The notes: generated by a model from the letters alone, not told the origin. Shown: positions 16,676-25,545, numbered from the stretch's first letter. The stretch is 64,000 bases of DNA from CAVVEQ01 sp963804865 (GCA_963804865.1 CAWDSH010000042.1:558001-622000); one strand, 5' to 3'. A program made the numbers and translations.

Positions 16676-18007
16676 ATGAAGCGTTCTGCCTGGCGCTACC
16701 TCTGGAAATCAGAAGACATCCGCACGAAATTGTTGATGACCCTGTTCCTGCTGGTGATTTTCCGGCTGGCTGCCAATATACCCGTACCCGGTGTGAATCG
16801 GGCGGTCGTCGCCAGCCTGGCCTCATCTGGCGGGGCAACAGGGACCCTGTTTGGATTGCTTGACCTGCTTTCTGGTGGGACGGTTTCAAATTTCTCCATC
16901 CTGGCGATGTCGGTTTATCCTTACATCACATCACAGATTATTCTGCAGCTCCTTGGACCCATCATCCCGGCTTTTGAACGCCGCATGAAGGAGAATCCGC
17001 GTGAATACCAGAAGTGGATGGAAAAATGGACCGTGATCCTTACCATCCCGATGGCATTATTGACTTCCATTGGACAGATCAATATTTTCAATTCCATGCT
17101 TCGCGGTCAATCAATCTTATATTACGCTCCGGGAATTAACCTGCCAACGATAACCACCATCCTCAGCATGATGGCAGGTACCCTGTTCGCCATCTGGATT
17201 GGTCAGCTCATTTCAGAATATGGAATTCCAAACCAGGGTCTTTCCCTGCTCATCTTTGCTGGAATCGTATCCCGCATCCCGGTGAGTTTGCGAAACATCT
17301 GGCTGGATGAAGCCAATGCCTGGTGGTTGAGTCTTCTCATCGTGGCAATGCTTGTCTTGACTATTTATGCCATTGTTTTTATTCAACAAGGGCGGCGTAA
17401 CGTGCCGGTGCTTTTCCCAGGACGGCGGGTGGGCAACCGCATGTCCATGCCGGTACGCAGCAATTTGCCCTTGATGGTCAATATGGCAGGCATGATCCCT
17501 TTGATCTTCGCCCAGTCATTCCTGACCTTACCGGCGATCCTTTCGAGTTTCTTCATGTCCTCGAAGACAGAATGGGTCAGCAAGTTTGCGGCAGGAGTTT
17601 ATGACTCATTCAGCGGTTCCAGTGTCTGGTATGCCATCCTTTACTTTGTGCTGGTGGTTGCATTAACCTTTTTCTACACGGATGTGCTTTTCACTCAGCA
17701 GAATTATGGTGAAAGCCTTAAACGGCAGGGTGCCCGCATACCCGGTGTCGTTGCCGGAGATGCCACTCAGAAATATCTTTCAAAAGTACAGCGCCGCATT
17801 ACACTCCCGGGTGCATTCTTCCTTGGTTTGGTGGCAGCGCTTCCTTATATTCTGAAGCTTGTTTTGCCGGTCAGCGGCAGTACTTCCACTTTCTTCCTGG
17901 TCTCATCTGCGGGTTTGCTGATCGTGGTCGGTGTTGTCCGCGACACATTCAATATCATCGATGCGGAACTCAAACTGCATGGCTACCAGGAGAAGCTGAT
18001 CCGCTAA
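16676..18007 (+). CDS. secY: Preprotein translocase channel subunit SecY
   Basis: SecY forms the membrane channel for Sec-dependent export with SecE and SecG. The 443-residue protein shows about ten hydrophobic segments, starting with TLFLLVIFRLAANIPVPGV, with the SNFSILAMSVYPYITSQI plug/TM2 region and the cytosolic loop QQGRRNVPVLFPGRRVG. The C-terminus LKLHGYQEKLIR is typical. CAAGGAGACTGAATC precedes the ATG. It lies between rplO and adk as in spc operons generally. Confidence 0.97.
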   Translation: MKRSAWRYLWKSEDIRTKLLMTLFLLVIFRLAANIPVPGVNRAVVASLASSGGATGTLFGLLDLLSGGTVSNFSILAMSVYPYITSQIILQLLGPIIPAFERRMKENPREYQKWMEKWTVILTIPMALLTSIGQINIFNSMLRGQSILYYAPGINLPTITTILSMMAGTLFAIWIGQLISEYGIPNQGLSLLIFAGIVSRIPVSLRNIWLDEANAWWLSLLIVAMLVLTIYAIVFIQQGRRNVPVLFPGRRVGNRMSMPVRSNLPLMVNMAGMIPLIFAQSFLTLPAILSSFFMSSKTEWVSKFAAGVYDSFSGSSVWYAILYFVLVVALTFFYTDVLFTQQNYGESLKRQGARIPGVVAGDATQKYLSKVQRRITLPGAFFLGLVAALPYILKLVLPVSGSTSTFFLVSSAGLLIVVGVVRDTFNIIDAELKLHGYQEKLIR

Positions 18008-18016
18008 CAGCACGTG

Positions 18017-18676
18017 ATGAAAGCATATATCGTATTACTGGGCCCTCCCGGGGCCGGCAAGGGAACGCAGGCGGAGATCGTGGCAGAAAAACTGGGATTG
18101 ATTCATGTATCATCCGGTGATCTTTTCCGCGAGAACATTAAAAATAAGACCGAATTAGGCACACTTGCCCAGGGTTTCATCAACCGTGGAGAGCTGGTGC
18201 CGGATGACGTTACCATCGCAATGGTCAAGGCGCGTTTACAGATGCCGGATAACCAGCACGGTGCCCTATTGGACGGATTTCCCCGCACGCCAACCCAGGC
18301 AGAAGCTTTGGCAAATTTGCTTGCTGAGATGGGTGCGGATATAAAGGCTGTCCCTTTTATCACGGTTCCCTCCGAGGTGCTGGTGGAACGATTGGGTGGA
18401 CGTTGGACCTGCCGAGCGCAGGGGCACGTCTATCATCAAAAGTTCAATCCACCCAAAACCGCCGGCAAATGCGATATGGATAGCTCCGAGCTCTATCAAA
18501 GGGATGATGACAAGGCTGAGACAGTTGCCAACCGCATCCGTGTTTATTCAGAGCAGACTTCGCCGTTGATCGAGCATTATCGTAACCTGGGCTTGTTGAT
18601 TGAAATTGATGGAACGCAAGCGATCGAAAAAGTGACTGCCGACCTATTGTGTGCCATCCAGAAGGACGCAAAATAA
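18017..18676 (+). CDS. adk: Adenylate kinase
   Basis: Adk interconverts ATP + AMP and 2 ADP. The P-loop GPPGAGKGTQA, the AMP-binding SSGDLFRE and DGFPRTPTQA and the LID QRDDDKAETVANRIRVY are all present in about 219 residues. The long LID keeps a partial zinc-site pattern: one Cys at WTC and one at GKC, but the partners are not the usual CxxC pairs, so zinc binding is doubtful. Start is the ATG at 18017 or the adjacent GTG at 18014; no good ribosome binding site is seen, so coupling to secY is likely. Confidence 0.96.
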   Translation: MKAYIVLLGPPGAGKGTQAEIVAEKLGLIHVSSGDLFRENIKNKTELGTLAQGFINRGELVPDDVTIAMVKARLQMPDNQHGALLDGFPRTPTQAEALANLLAEMGADIKAVPFITVPSEVLVERLGGRWTCRAQGHVYHQKFNPPKTAGKCDMDSSELYQRDDDKAETVANRIRVYSEQTSPLIEHYRNLGLLIEIDGTQAIEKVTADLLCAIQKDAK

Positions 18677-18677
18677 G

Positions 18678-19457
18678 ATGGCTTGGGATCGGCAGATAAC
18701 CATCAAAAGCGCGCTGGAATTGAAAACGATGCGCGCAGCGGGCAGAATCAATGCGGAAGCGCTGGCTGCTGCACGCGCGCTCATCCGCCCCGGTGTCACC
18801 ACCGCTGATCTGAACGCAGCAGCGGAGGAAGTGCTTAATAAACACGGAGTTTATTCGCCCTTTAAAAATTATCCCGGACCTTATCCCTACCCGGCTAGTA
18901 CATGTATCAGCATCAATGAAGAACTGGTGCATGGCATCCCCGGGAAAAGGAAACTGAAGGAAGGCGATATCGTCTCGATGGATTGCGGCACTGTCTTCGA
19001 AGGTTTCGTAGGCGATTCGGCTTTCACAGCTGGTGTCGGAGAAATCTCTGAACAGGCGCGCAAGCTCCTGGATGTCACCGAGCAGGCGCTGAAAACCGGG
19101 ATCGCCAAATTGATAGCAGGGAATTACACCGGCGATATCGGGCATGCCATTCAAACTTTTGTTGAAAAGAATGGTCTTCAGATTGTGCGTGAATATACCG
19201 GTCACGGTGTTGGAAGGGCGATGCATGAGGGACCGCAAGTACCCAATTACGGAACTCCCGGACAGGGGTATCTGCTGCGCGCGGGTATGACCATTGCCCT
19301 GGAACCGATGGTGCTGGTAGGGACCTACCAGACAAAGGTCATGCCTGATGAATGGACCGTCTGCTCGCGGGACGGATCATTAACAGCTCACTTCGAGCAT
19401 TCGGTGGCCATTACTGAGAATGGTCCGATGATATTGACCGCTCTTGAGGATGAATAA
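18678..19457 (+). CDS. map: Methionine aminopeptidase type I
   Basis: Map removes the N-terminal methionine from new proteins. The ATG at 18678 lies one base after the adk stop and gives MAWDRQITIKSALELKTM. The 259-residue protein keeps the five metal ligands: Asp in SMDCGTVFEGF, Asp in VGDSAF, His in YTGHGVGRAMHE, Glu in IALEPM and Glu in HFEHSVAIT, plus the substrate His in ELVHGIPG. infA, the usual next gene, is absent. Confidence 0.96.
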   Translation: MAWDRQITIKSALELKTMRAAGRINAEALAAARALIRPGVTTADLNAAAEEVLNKHGVYSPFKNYPGPYPYPASTCISINEELVHGIPGKRKLKEGDIVSMDCGTVFEGFVGDSAFTAGVGEISEQARKLLDVTEQALKTGIAKLIAGNYTGDIGHAIQTFVEKNGLQIVREYTGHGVGRAMHEGPQVPNYGTPGQGYLLRAGMTIALEPMVLVGTYQTKVMPDEWTVCSRDGSLTAHFEHSVAITENGPMILTALEDE

Positions 19458-19463
19458 TCCTCC

Positions 19464-19492
19464 TAGACGGAACGGGTAAGTGACGTTATAAT
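19464..19492 (+). promoter_or_regulatory. promoter for the rpmJ-rpsM-rpsK-rpsD-rpoA-rplQ genes
   Basis: TAGACG (19464-19469) and a perfect TATAAT (19487-19492) are 17 bases apart in the gap after map. Just upstream GAGGAT/ATCCTC (19446-19462) can form a hairpin over the map stop but lacks a T tail. The promoter occupies the site where infA stands in many bacteria. Confidence 0.6.
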
Positions 19493-19537
19493 CAAAACTT
19501 TGGTGTCTCAAGATAGGACGAGAAGGAGTAGCAGGTT

Positions 19538-19651
19538 ATGAAAGTTTCACCATCCATAAAAAAGCGCTGTTCCAAGTGCAAAATTGTCCGGCGTCATCGC
19601 CGTTTGTTCATCATTTGTGAAAATCCAAAGCATAAGCAGCGACAAGGATAG
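19538..19651 (+). CDS. rpmJ: 50S ribosomal protein L36, zinc-binding form
   Basis: This 37-residue reading frame begins MKVSPSIKKRCSKCKIVRRH and ends CENPKHKQRQG, the L36 signature with the four zinc ligands (CxxC, then C and H in CENPKH). AAGGAG lies nine bases upstream of the ATG. It is followed after five bases by rpsM, as in other alpha operons. Confidence 0.96.
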   Translation: MKVSPSIKKRCSKCKIVRRHRRLFIICENPKHKQRQG

Positions 19652-19656
19652 GAATT

Positions 19657-20046
19657 ATGGCAAGAATTGAAGGTATTGATCTTCCGCGCACCAAACGGAT
19701 CGAAGTAGCTCTGACATATCTTTTTGGTATTGGGCCAACCCGTGCCAATGAGATCCTCACAGCGACAAAAGTCAGCCCGGATATTCGTGTTAAGGATTTG
19801 ACTGAGACTGATGTCAATGCCCTGCGCGAATACATAACCAAGAATTACAAGGTTGAAGGTGACCTGCGCCGCGAAGTTCAGATGAATATCAAGCGTCTGA
19901 TCGAGATCGGTTGTTATCGTGGCTTGCGGCACCGCCGCAATCTCCCCGTGCATGGTCAGCGTACGCGAACCAATTCACGCACCCGCAAGGGTCCGAAAAA
20001 GACGGTTGCAGGTCGCGGCCGCAGGCGCGGAGCAGCAAAGAAATAA
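19657..20046 (+). CDS. rpsM: 30S ribosomal protein S13
   Basis: S13 forms intersubunit bridges and contacts P-site tRNA. The 129-residue protein has MARIEGIDLPRTKRIEVALT, the YLFGIGPTRANEIL helix-hairpin-helix, IEIGCYRGLRHRRNLPVHGQ and the NSRTRKGPKKTVAG basic tail. A 110-base gap with a CCCAGC/GCTGGG hairpin (about 20053-20070, no T tail) separates it from rpsK. Confidence 0.97.
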   Translation: MARIEGIDLPRTKRIEVALTYLFGIGPTRANEILTATKVSPDIRVKDLTETDVNALREYITKNYKVEGDLRREVQMNIKRLIEIGCYRGLRHRRNLPVHGQRTRTNSRTRKGPKKTVAGRGRRRGAAKK

Positions 20047-20156
20047 TTTTGCCCCAGCAGCCAGGCTGGGAGGGGATCCTCTCTACCCCGCGGCTACCCG
20101 GACTGTGCAGCAGGCAGAATATTGTTCGAATTTAGGAATTTTGATATAGAGGAAAT

Positions 20157-20561
20157 ATGGCTCAAACAGTAAGATCAACGAGACGCGCGAGTAGCACTCG
20201 CAAAGCCAAGCGGGCTTTGTCATCAGCAAAGGTGCATGTATTTGCATCCTTCAATAATACGATCATTACCGTTACTGATGACAAGGGCAACACCGTTTGC
20301 TGGGGCAGCTCCGGTTCATCCGGTTTCAAGGGCTCGCGCAAAAGCACACCTTTTGCCGCACGCCTGGCTGCAGAGCAGGCGATGAAGACCGCTCAGGCGA
20401 TGGGCATCCAGGAAGTGGATCTGATCGTAAAAGGTCCCGGCCCCGGACGCGAATCTGCCATCCGTGCCGTTCAGAGTGTTGGCATGCGGGTAAGATCCAT
20501 CTCGGATATCACCCCCATTCCGCATAATGGCTGCCGACCGCCGAAGAAACGCCGCGTCTAA
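20157..20561 (+). CDS. rpsK: 30S ribosomal protein S11
   Basis: S11 lies on the 30S platform. The 134-residue product shows KVHVFASFNNTIITVTDDKG, GSRKSTPFAARLAAEQA and the C-terminal DITPIPHNGCRPPKKRRV, all diagnostic. TAGAGGAAAT precedes the ATG. Confidence 0.97.
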   Translation: MAQTVRSTRRASSTRKAKRALSSAKVHVFASFNNTIITVTDDKGNTVCWGSSGSSGFKGSRKSTPFAARLAAEQAMKTAQAMGIQEVDLIVKGPGPGRESAIRAVQSVGMRVRSISDITPIPHNGCRPPKKRRV

Positions 20562-20581
20562 AGGAAAAGAGAGGAAATAAT

Positions 20582-21244
20582 ATGGCTAGATATCTTGGTC
20601 CGGTGTGTAAATTATGCCGGCGTGAAGGTGACAAATTATTCTTGAAAGGGCAGCGCTGTTTTACTCCAAAATGCGCATTCGAGAAGCGCGCATTTGAACC
20701 GGGACAGCATGGTCGTGCCGGTGGTGCTGGTGCTTCCGGTGGCAGGGGCGGCCGCTCGGATCGGGAATCAGATTATGCCCGCCAGCTGCGCGCCAAGCAG
20801 CGTTCACGCCGTGTTTATGGTGTGCTGGAACGACAGTTCCGCCGCTATTTTGCTGTTGCCTTGCATCGCCGTGGATTAACCGGTTTGAATTTGCTCCAGA
20901 CCCTGGAATTACGACTGGACAATGTGGTCTACCGTATGGGTTATGCCGAGAATCGCGGGCAAGCCCGCCAGATGGTTACCCACGGGCATTTTCATGTGAA
21001 TGGCGGAAGAACGGATATCCCCTCCATGCTGCTGAAGCCTGGGGATGTCATCAACGTTCGCGAAGGATCACGCCAAACCACCCAGTTCAAAGAACTGGGC
21101 GACCTGGCAGAAAAACGCAATTGCGCCATCTGGCTGGAACGTGATCTCAAGAATCTCGGTGGGCGTGTTCTGCGTCTGCCTGAACGTGCTGAAATCGACG
21201 GCAATCTAAATGAGCAGTTGATCGTCGAGTATTATTCTCGCTAA
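20582..21244 (+). CDS. rpsD: 30S ribosomal protein S4, zinc-binding form
   Basis: S4 nucleates 30S assembly and represses the alpha operon in E. coli. The N-terminus has four cysteines, CKLC then CFTPKC, the zinc-binding variant. The S4 domain follows (LELRLDNVVYRMGYAENRGQ, ARQMVTHGHFHVNGGRTD). At 220 residues it is slightly longer than usual because of a glycine-rich stretch (GRAGGAGASGGRGGRS). The gene order rpsK-rpsD-rpoA-rplQ is classic. Confidence 0.97.
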   Translation: MARYLGPVCKLCRREGDKLFLKGQRCFTPKCAFEKRAFEPGQHGRAGGAGASGGRGGRSDRESDYARQLRAKQRSRRVYGVLERQFRRYFAVALHRRGLTGLNLLQTLELRLDNVVYRMGYAENRGQARQMVTHGHFHVNGGRTDIPSMLLKPGDVINVREGSRQTTQFKELGDLAEKRNCAIWLERDLKNLGGRVLRLPERAEIDGNLNEQLIVEYYSR

Positions 21245-21295
21245 GCAAAGGCGGTCATGTGAGAAACGATTTGAAAAATCGGGAAGGGGTGTATC

Positions 21296-22261
21296 GTGTG
21301 CGCACTAAGTAACATGGTAACGCCAAAAGTCGACCGGGAGGCCGAAGCCCGTAATTACGGCAAGTTCGTCATCAGCCCGCTGGAACGCGGATTTGGTGTG
21401 ACGATCGGCAACACGCTGCGTCGCGTTCTGCTTTCATCTCTGGATGGGGCAGCTATTTCATCCATTCGCATCTCGGATGTGTTGCATGAATTCACCAATA
21501 TCCCCGGTGTTCGTGAGGATGTCATTCAGGTTATGCTGCAAATCAAGCAGCTGCGCCTGCTCCTTCATGAAGGGGATTCCGCCACCCTGCACTTGGATGT
21601 GCGCGGTGAAGGCGTGGTTACTGGTGCTGATATCCAAACTCCGGCTGAGGTTGAGATCGTGAACCCTGATCTCTATCTCTTCACGGTGGATGACAATAAA
21701 ACCCGGCTCGAGATCGATTTCACTGTCGATCGCGGGCGCGGTTATTCCCCGGGCACGGATCGCAGCGGAAAACTGCCGATTGGTGAATTGCCGGTGGATG
21801 CCATCTATACGCCCATCAAGCGCGTCAATTTCTCCGTTTCCTCTGCCCGCGTTGGGCAGAGCACGAACTATGACCGGCTGGTGCTGGAAATCTGGACGGA
21901 TGGTACCATCACTCCGGAAAAAGCGCTGGGCAATGCCTCCAAGGTGATGATCGATCATCTACGCTATATCTCCGGCATCAGCGAAGAAGTCCTCATGCTG
22001 GGTGTGGAAAAAGAGATCACTGGGAGCCATTTGACAAGCGAAGCTGCAGAGACCCCCATAGAAAACCTGGATCTCTCGGTTCGTGTCTTCAATTCCCTCA
22101 AGCGCACCGGCATCACCACCGTTGGTGATGTGCTCGAGCTGCTGGATAAGGGCGAAGAAGCTGTCATGTCAATCCGCAATTTTGGCGAGAAAAGTCTCGA
22201 TGAGCTGCGCGAAAAAATGCAGGAAAAGGGTTTCCTGCAAGACGAAAAAGATGTGGAGTAA
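21296..22261 (+). CDS. rpoA: RNA polymerase alpha subunit
   Basis: Alpha initiates core polymerase assembly and its C-terminal domain contacts promoters and activators. The N-terminal domain shows SPLERGFGVTIGNTLRRVLL and GAAISSIRI; the alpha-CTD has NSLKRTGITTVGDVLELL and IRNFGEKSLDELREKM. The GTG at 21296 is preceded by GAAGGGG; an ATG at 21314 is an alternative with a poorer site. 321 residues from the GTG is normal. Confidence 0.96.
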   Translation: MCALSNMVTPKVDREAEARNYGKFVISPLERGFGVTIGNTLRRVLLSSLDGAAISSIRISDVLHEFTNIPGVREDVIQVMLQIKQLRLLLHEGDSATLHLDVRGEGVVTGADIQTPAEVEIVNPDLYLFTVDDNKTRLEIDFTVDRGRGYSPGTDRSGKLPIGELPVDAIYTPIKRVNFSVSSARVGQSTNYDRLVLEIWTDGTITPEKALGNASKVMIDHLRYISGISEEVLMLGVEKEITGSHLTSEAAETPIENLDLSVRVFNSLKRTGITTVGDVLELLDKGEEAVMSIRNFGEKSLDELREKMQEKGFLQDEKDVE

Positions 22262-22267
22262 GAAACA

Positions 22268-22645
22268 ATGCGACATCAGGTTAGTGGTTATCGATTAAGC
22301 CGTGGTAAAGATGAGCGTACCAGCCTGCGCAAAACGCTGATCCGCCAACTTTTCACGCATGAACGCATCCAGACAACCCGGACGAAGGCATCCGCGATCC
22401 GCGGTGAGGCTGAAAAGCTGATCACGCTGGCGCGCAATAGTGCCAAGGGTACAGATATTCAGAAGGTGAATGCACGCAGACAGGTTGCTGCCCACCTGAA
22501 CGACCCGGAAATGGTAAAGAAACTCTTTGACGAGATCGCACCGCGGTATGAGACCCGCACCGGCGGTTATACCCGAATGTTGAAGCTTGGACCCCGCCTT
22601 GGCGATGCAGCCGAGATGGTCCTGCTGGAGCTTGTTGAAGGTTAG
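22268..22645 (+). CDS. rplQ: 50S ribosomal protein L17
   Basis: L17 lies near the tunnel exit. It begins MRHQVSGYRLSRGKDERTSL and has the RKTLIRQLFTHERIQTTRTKA and GGYTRMLKLGPRLGDAAEM blocks in 125 residues. GGAGTAAGAAACA joins it to the end of rpoA six bases upstream. Confidence 0.96.
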   Translation: MRHQVSGYRLSRGKDERTSLRKTLIRQLFTHERIQTTRTKASAIRGEAEKLITLARNSAKGTDIQKVNARRQVAAHLNDPEMVKKLFDEIAPRYETRTGGYTRMLKLGPRLGDAAEMVLLELVEG

Positions 22646-22665
22646 TCCTTCCGGTTTTTCGCCGG

Positions 22666-23430
22666 ATGGAAATGGCACGTTACCAACTTATTCTTGCTTA
22701 TGATGGCACCAGCTTCCAGGGCTACCAACGCCAGGGAAGCAAACGAACGGTGCAGGGCGAGCTTGAAGCTGTTCTGAAGCAGATCGGCTGGCAGGGGAGG
22801 GCGATCCTCTCCGCTGGTCGAACGGACACAGGTGTGCATGCTTCCGGTCAGGTCGTCGCTTTTGACCTGGACTGGCAACACGAATTGAAGGACCTGCAGA
22901 ACGCTTTGAACGCAAAATTACCTGGAGATATCTCTATCAGGGACATTGCAGCAACAGCGGATGATTTTCATCCCAGGTTCGATGCTGCAGCTCGTGTTTA
23001 CCAGTACCGCATCTTCTTCGATGAGAATCGGGATCCGGTGCGCGAAAGATACACCTGGCGTATCTGGCCCGAATTGGATGATGCTGGGATTATCAAGGCT
23101 GCTGCGGTTCTTATCGGCAGCCACGATTTCAAGGCATTTGGCCGAGCCATGAAACCGGGCGAAAGTACCATTCGCATGGTCTGGAACTCAGAATGGCGGG
23201 TGGTTGGAGAATACGAAAGGATGTATGAGATCAAGGCAAATGCCTTTCTCTACCACATGGTGCGGCGGATCGTTTACCTCCTGGTGCAGTGCGGTCAGGG
23301 ACGTTTGAGCGCAAGCGACCTGGAACAGGCACTGGAAACAGGAAAAACTTTAATACCAGGCCTGGCACCATCGAACGGATTGTTCTTATCAAATATTTTT
23401 TATGAGTCATCGAGCAGGAATAAAGTCTAA
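22666..23430 (+). CDS. truA: tRNA pseudouridine(38-40) synthase TruA
   Basis: TruA converts U38-U40 in the tRNA anticodon arm to pseudouridine. The 254-residue protein has YDGTSFQGYQRQ, the catalytic-aspartate motif SAGRTDTGVHASGQVV, RVYQYRIF and FLYHMVRRIVYLL. Two ATG codons (22666 and 22672) are possible starts. It is commonly found between rplQ and rplM. Confidence 0.95.
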   Translation: MEMARYQLILAYDGTSFQGYQRQGSKRTVQGELEAVLKQIGWQGRAILSAGRTDTGVHASGQVVAFDLDWQHELKDLQNALNAKLPGDISIRDIAATADDFHPRFDAAARVYQYRIFFDENRDPVRERYTWRIWPELDDAGIIKAAAVLIGSHDFKAFGRAMKPGESTIRMVWNSEWRVVGEYERMYEIKANAFLYHMVRRIVYLLVQCGQGRLSASDLEQALETGKTLIPGLAPSNGLFLSNIFYESSSRNKV

Positions 23431-23458
23431 GTTATCGAAAGATTTGGAGAAGGTGAAA

Positions 23459-23884
23459 GTGGAAAAAACATACGTTATCAAGGGAACACCTGAAAGTAAG
23501 TGGCTGCTGGTGGATGCCAACGAGCAGAATCTCGGGCGTCTCGCAACCAGGATCGCTTCATATCTCCTGGGAAAACACAAACCGGATTACACTCCGGGCG
23601 TCGAAATGGGAGATTTCGTAGTGGTCATCAACGCTGCAAAACTTTCAATCGATTCCAAACGCCTGGATGAAAAAAAATATCATTTTGTCTCCGGATACCC
23701 GGGTGGATTGCGCACCGTGGGTATGAAGGATCTAATGCAAAAACATCCCGATCGCGTGATCACCGCCGCTGTTTGGGGCATGCTGCCGCATAACAGGATC
23801 GGTCATCAGTTGATCAAGCGCTTGAAAGTCTATGCGGGGAATGAACACCCGCATGAAGCACAGCATCCTCAGAAAGTGGCATAA
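23459..23884 (+). CDS. rplM: 50S ribosomal protein L13
   Basis: L13 is an early-assembly 50S protein. The GTG at 23459 is chosen because GGAG (23446-23449) stands nine bases upstream and the protein then has 141 residues, the family length; the frame extends back to 23402 inside truA with no homology. Motifs are LVDANEQNLGRLATRIASYL, GKHKPDYTPGVEMGDFVVVI, GMLPHNRIG and LKVYAGNEHPHEAQ. Confidence 0.95.
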   Translation: MEKTYVIKGTPESKWLLVDANEQNLGRLATRIASYLLGKHKPDYTPGVEMGDFVVVINAAKLSIDSKRLDEKKYHFVSGYPGGLRTVGMKDLMQKHPDRVITAAVWGMLPHNRIGHQLIKRLKVYAGNEHPHEAQHPQKVA

Positions 23885-23899
23885 AGGAGCAGGACGATT

Positions 23900-24295
23900 A
23901 TGGCAGTACAATACTTCGAAGGAATCGGTCGCCGCAAGGAAAGCACGGCACGTGTGCGCTTGATGAATGGCACCGGCCAAATCACCGTCAATGAAAAACC
24001 CGGGATTCAATTCTTTTCCCGCCCGGGTGACATGGAAGATATCATCACTCCCTTTAAAGCAGTAGGGCAGGATAACGGAACATTTGATATTACCGTTGTC
24101 GTACATGGCGGTGGTATTACCGGGCAGACAGAATCGGTCCGGCTGGGCATTTCCCGCGCGCTGGTCAAAATAAACGAGGATTACGTTCCCACGCTGCGCA
24201 AAGCTGGATTGCTCACGCGCGATGCCCGTATAAAGGAACGCAAGAAACCAGGTTTGAAGCGCGCCCGCAAGGCACCTACTTACACCAAGCGTTAG
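23900..24295 (+). CDS. rpsI: 30S ribosomal protein S9
   Basis: S9 has a C-terminal tail that reaches the P-site tRNA. The 131-residue product begins YFEGIGRRKESTARVRLMNG and ends with KKPGLKRARKAPTYTKR, the expected tail. It follows rplM after 15 bases and is the last gene of the ribosomal block, followed by a strong terminator. Confidence 0.97.
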   Translation: MAVQYFEGIGRRKESTARVRLMNGTGQITVNEKPGIQFFSRPGDMEDIITPFKAVGQDNGTFDITVVVHGGGITGQTESVRLGISRALVKINEDYVPTLRKAGLLTRDARIKERKKPGLKRARKAPTYTKR

Positions 24296-24360
24296 AAATA
24301 TGTTATGGGTTTATCGGGCATGGCCTGGTAGACTAGAAATTTGACCCATAGTTTATAGGG

Positions 24361-24395
24361 TGTTTTCCAGTGGTATAACTGGAAAACATCTTTTT
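24361..24395 (+). terminator. rho-independent terminator after rpsI
   Basis: TGTTTTCCAGT (24361-24371) pairs perfectly with ACTGGAAAACA (24378-24388) around a six-base loop, followed by TCTTTTT. It closes the 24-kb ribosomal block. The mazG ribosome binding site (AAGGGA, 24396-24401) begins at its last T, so mazG translation could be affected by its structure. Confidence 0.8.
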
Positions 24396-24408
24396 AAGGG
24401 ACACGACT

Positions 24409-25545
24409 ATGACGGAAAAAAACGAAATCAATTTGGAAAAAGCAAAATTGCTGCCAGAAATATTCCTGGCTCTTGATCATGACCCATTTACCGGGATCAC
24501 GATCATCAATGCCAATGAACTTGTCCGGGTCCACCATCCACCATTTACTCCTGGGCAATCGGTGCTGGTGACTGGCATTGATTCCGCTAATACTGCAGCC
24601 AAGATCACCCGGATCCTCTCGGCATATTACCCATCCGGGCATCCAGTCCAGGTGGTCCAGATCACAGAAAATAAGGTTGGAAAACCTGAGAAGGTTGTCA
24701 TCCTCGATCTCGCGATGTTAGATTTGAAAGCAAATCCGGCTAATCTTTATATTCCTGCTTTAAATACTGATTCCAGCTTTGAATCATTTCAGGATGTGGT
24801 TGCCCGCTTGCGCGCGCCGGGGGGTTGTCCGTGGGATCAGGAACAAACCCACCTGAGCCTCAGACCGCACCTGCTTGAAGAAGCCTATGAAGTTCTGGAT
24901 GCGATGGACCGGGAAGATAGCGCGGCTCTTCGCGAGGAATTGGGCGATCTACTGCTGCAGATCGTGCTGAATGCCCAGATCGCTGCTGAAAATGGCACCT
25001 TCAAAATGACAGACGTCCTGGAAGGGATCAACCGCAAGATCGTGCGGCGTCACCCGCATGTTTTTGGGGATTTGCAGATCGGCGGCGTAGACGGCGTTCT
25101 GAAAAACTGGGAGAAGTTGAAGGAAACTGAGCGGGTTGATAATGGCGAGGAAGGCACGAAGGGTTTGCTGGACGGCGTTCCGAAAGCCATTCCAGCGCTG
25201 ACCCTGGCGGAGGAATACCAGGACCGGACCGCCCGGGTGGGATTTGACTGGGCAGAGATCACCCCGGTCATCGGCAAGGTTCGCGAGGAGCTGGATGAAG
25301 TCCTCGCTGCGCCCGATGAGGCAAGCAGGGCGGGTGAGCTGGGGGATCTGCTCTTTGCCGTGGTAAACCTGGCCCGCTGGTACAAGGTGGACGCGGAAAG
25401 CGCATTACGCCAGACGAGCGCCCGTTTCGCCAGCCGCTTTAAACATATCGAATCCCAGGCTGGCAGGCAGGGACGCAAGTTAAGTGACATGACCCTGGCT
25501 GAAATGGACGAATTCTGGGAGGAAGCCAAGGATAACGAGGATTAA
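24409..25545 (+). CDS. mazG: MazG nucleoside triphosphate pyrophosphohydrolase with half a tetrapyrrole-methylase domain
   Basis: MazG hydrolyses NTPs to NMP and pyrophosphate. Residues about 120-378 are a complete two-repeat MazG: LRAPGGCPWDQEQTHLSLRP, EEAYEVLDAMD, EELGDLLLQIVLNAQ, and a second EELDEVL...GELGDLLFAVVNLARW. Residues 1-115 resemble the second half of the tetrapyrrole methylase domain that precedes MazG in Firmicute YabN proteins (GITIINANELV, PGQSVLVTGI, YYPSGHPVQVV); the SAM-binding first half is absent. The start is supported by AAGGGA eight bases upstream. Housecleaning of non-canonical NTPs is the likely role. Confidence 0.9.
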   Translation: MTEKNEINLEKAKLLPEIFLALDHDPFTGITIINANELVRVHHPPFTPGQSVLVTGIDSANTAAKITRILSAYYPSGHPVQVVQITENKVGKPEKVVILDLAMLDLKANPANLYIPALNTDSSFESFQDVVARLRAPGGCPWDQEQTHLSLRPHLLEEAYEVLDAMDREDSAALREELGDLLLQIVLNAQIAAENGTFKMTDVLEGINRKIVRRHPHVFGDLQIGGVDGVLKNWEKLKETERVDNGEEGTKGLLDGVPKAIPALTLAEEYQDRTARVGFDWAEITPVIGKVREELDEVLAAPDEASRAGELGDLLFAVVNLARWYKVDAESALRQTSARFASRFKHIESQAGRQGRKLSDMTLAEMDEFWEEAKDNED

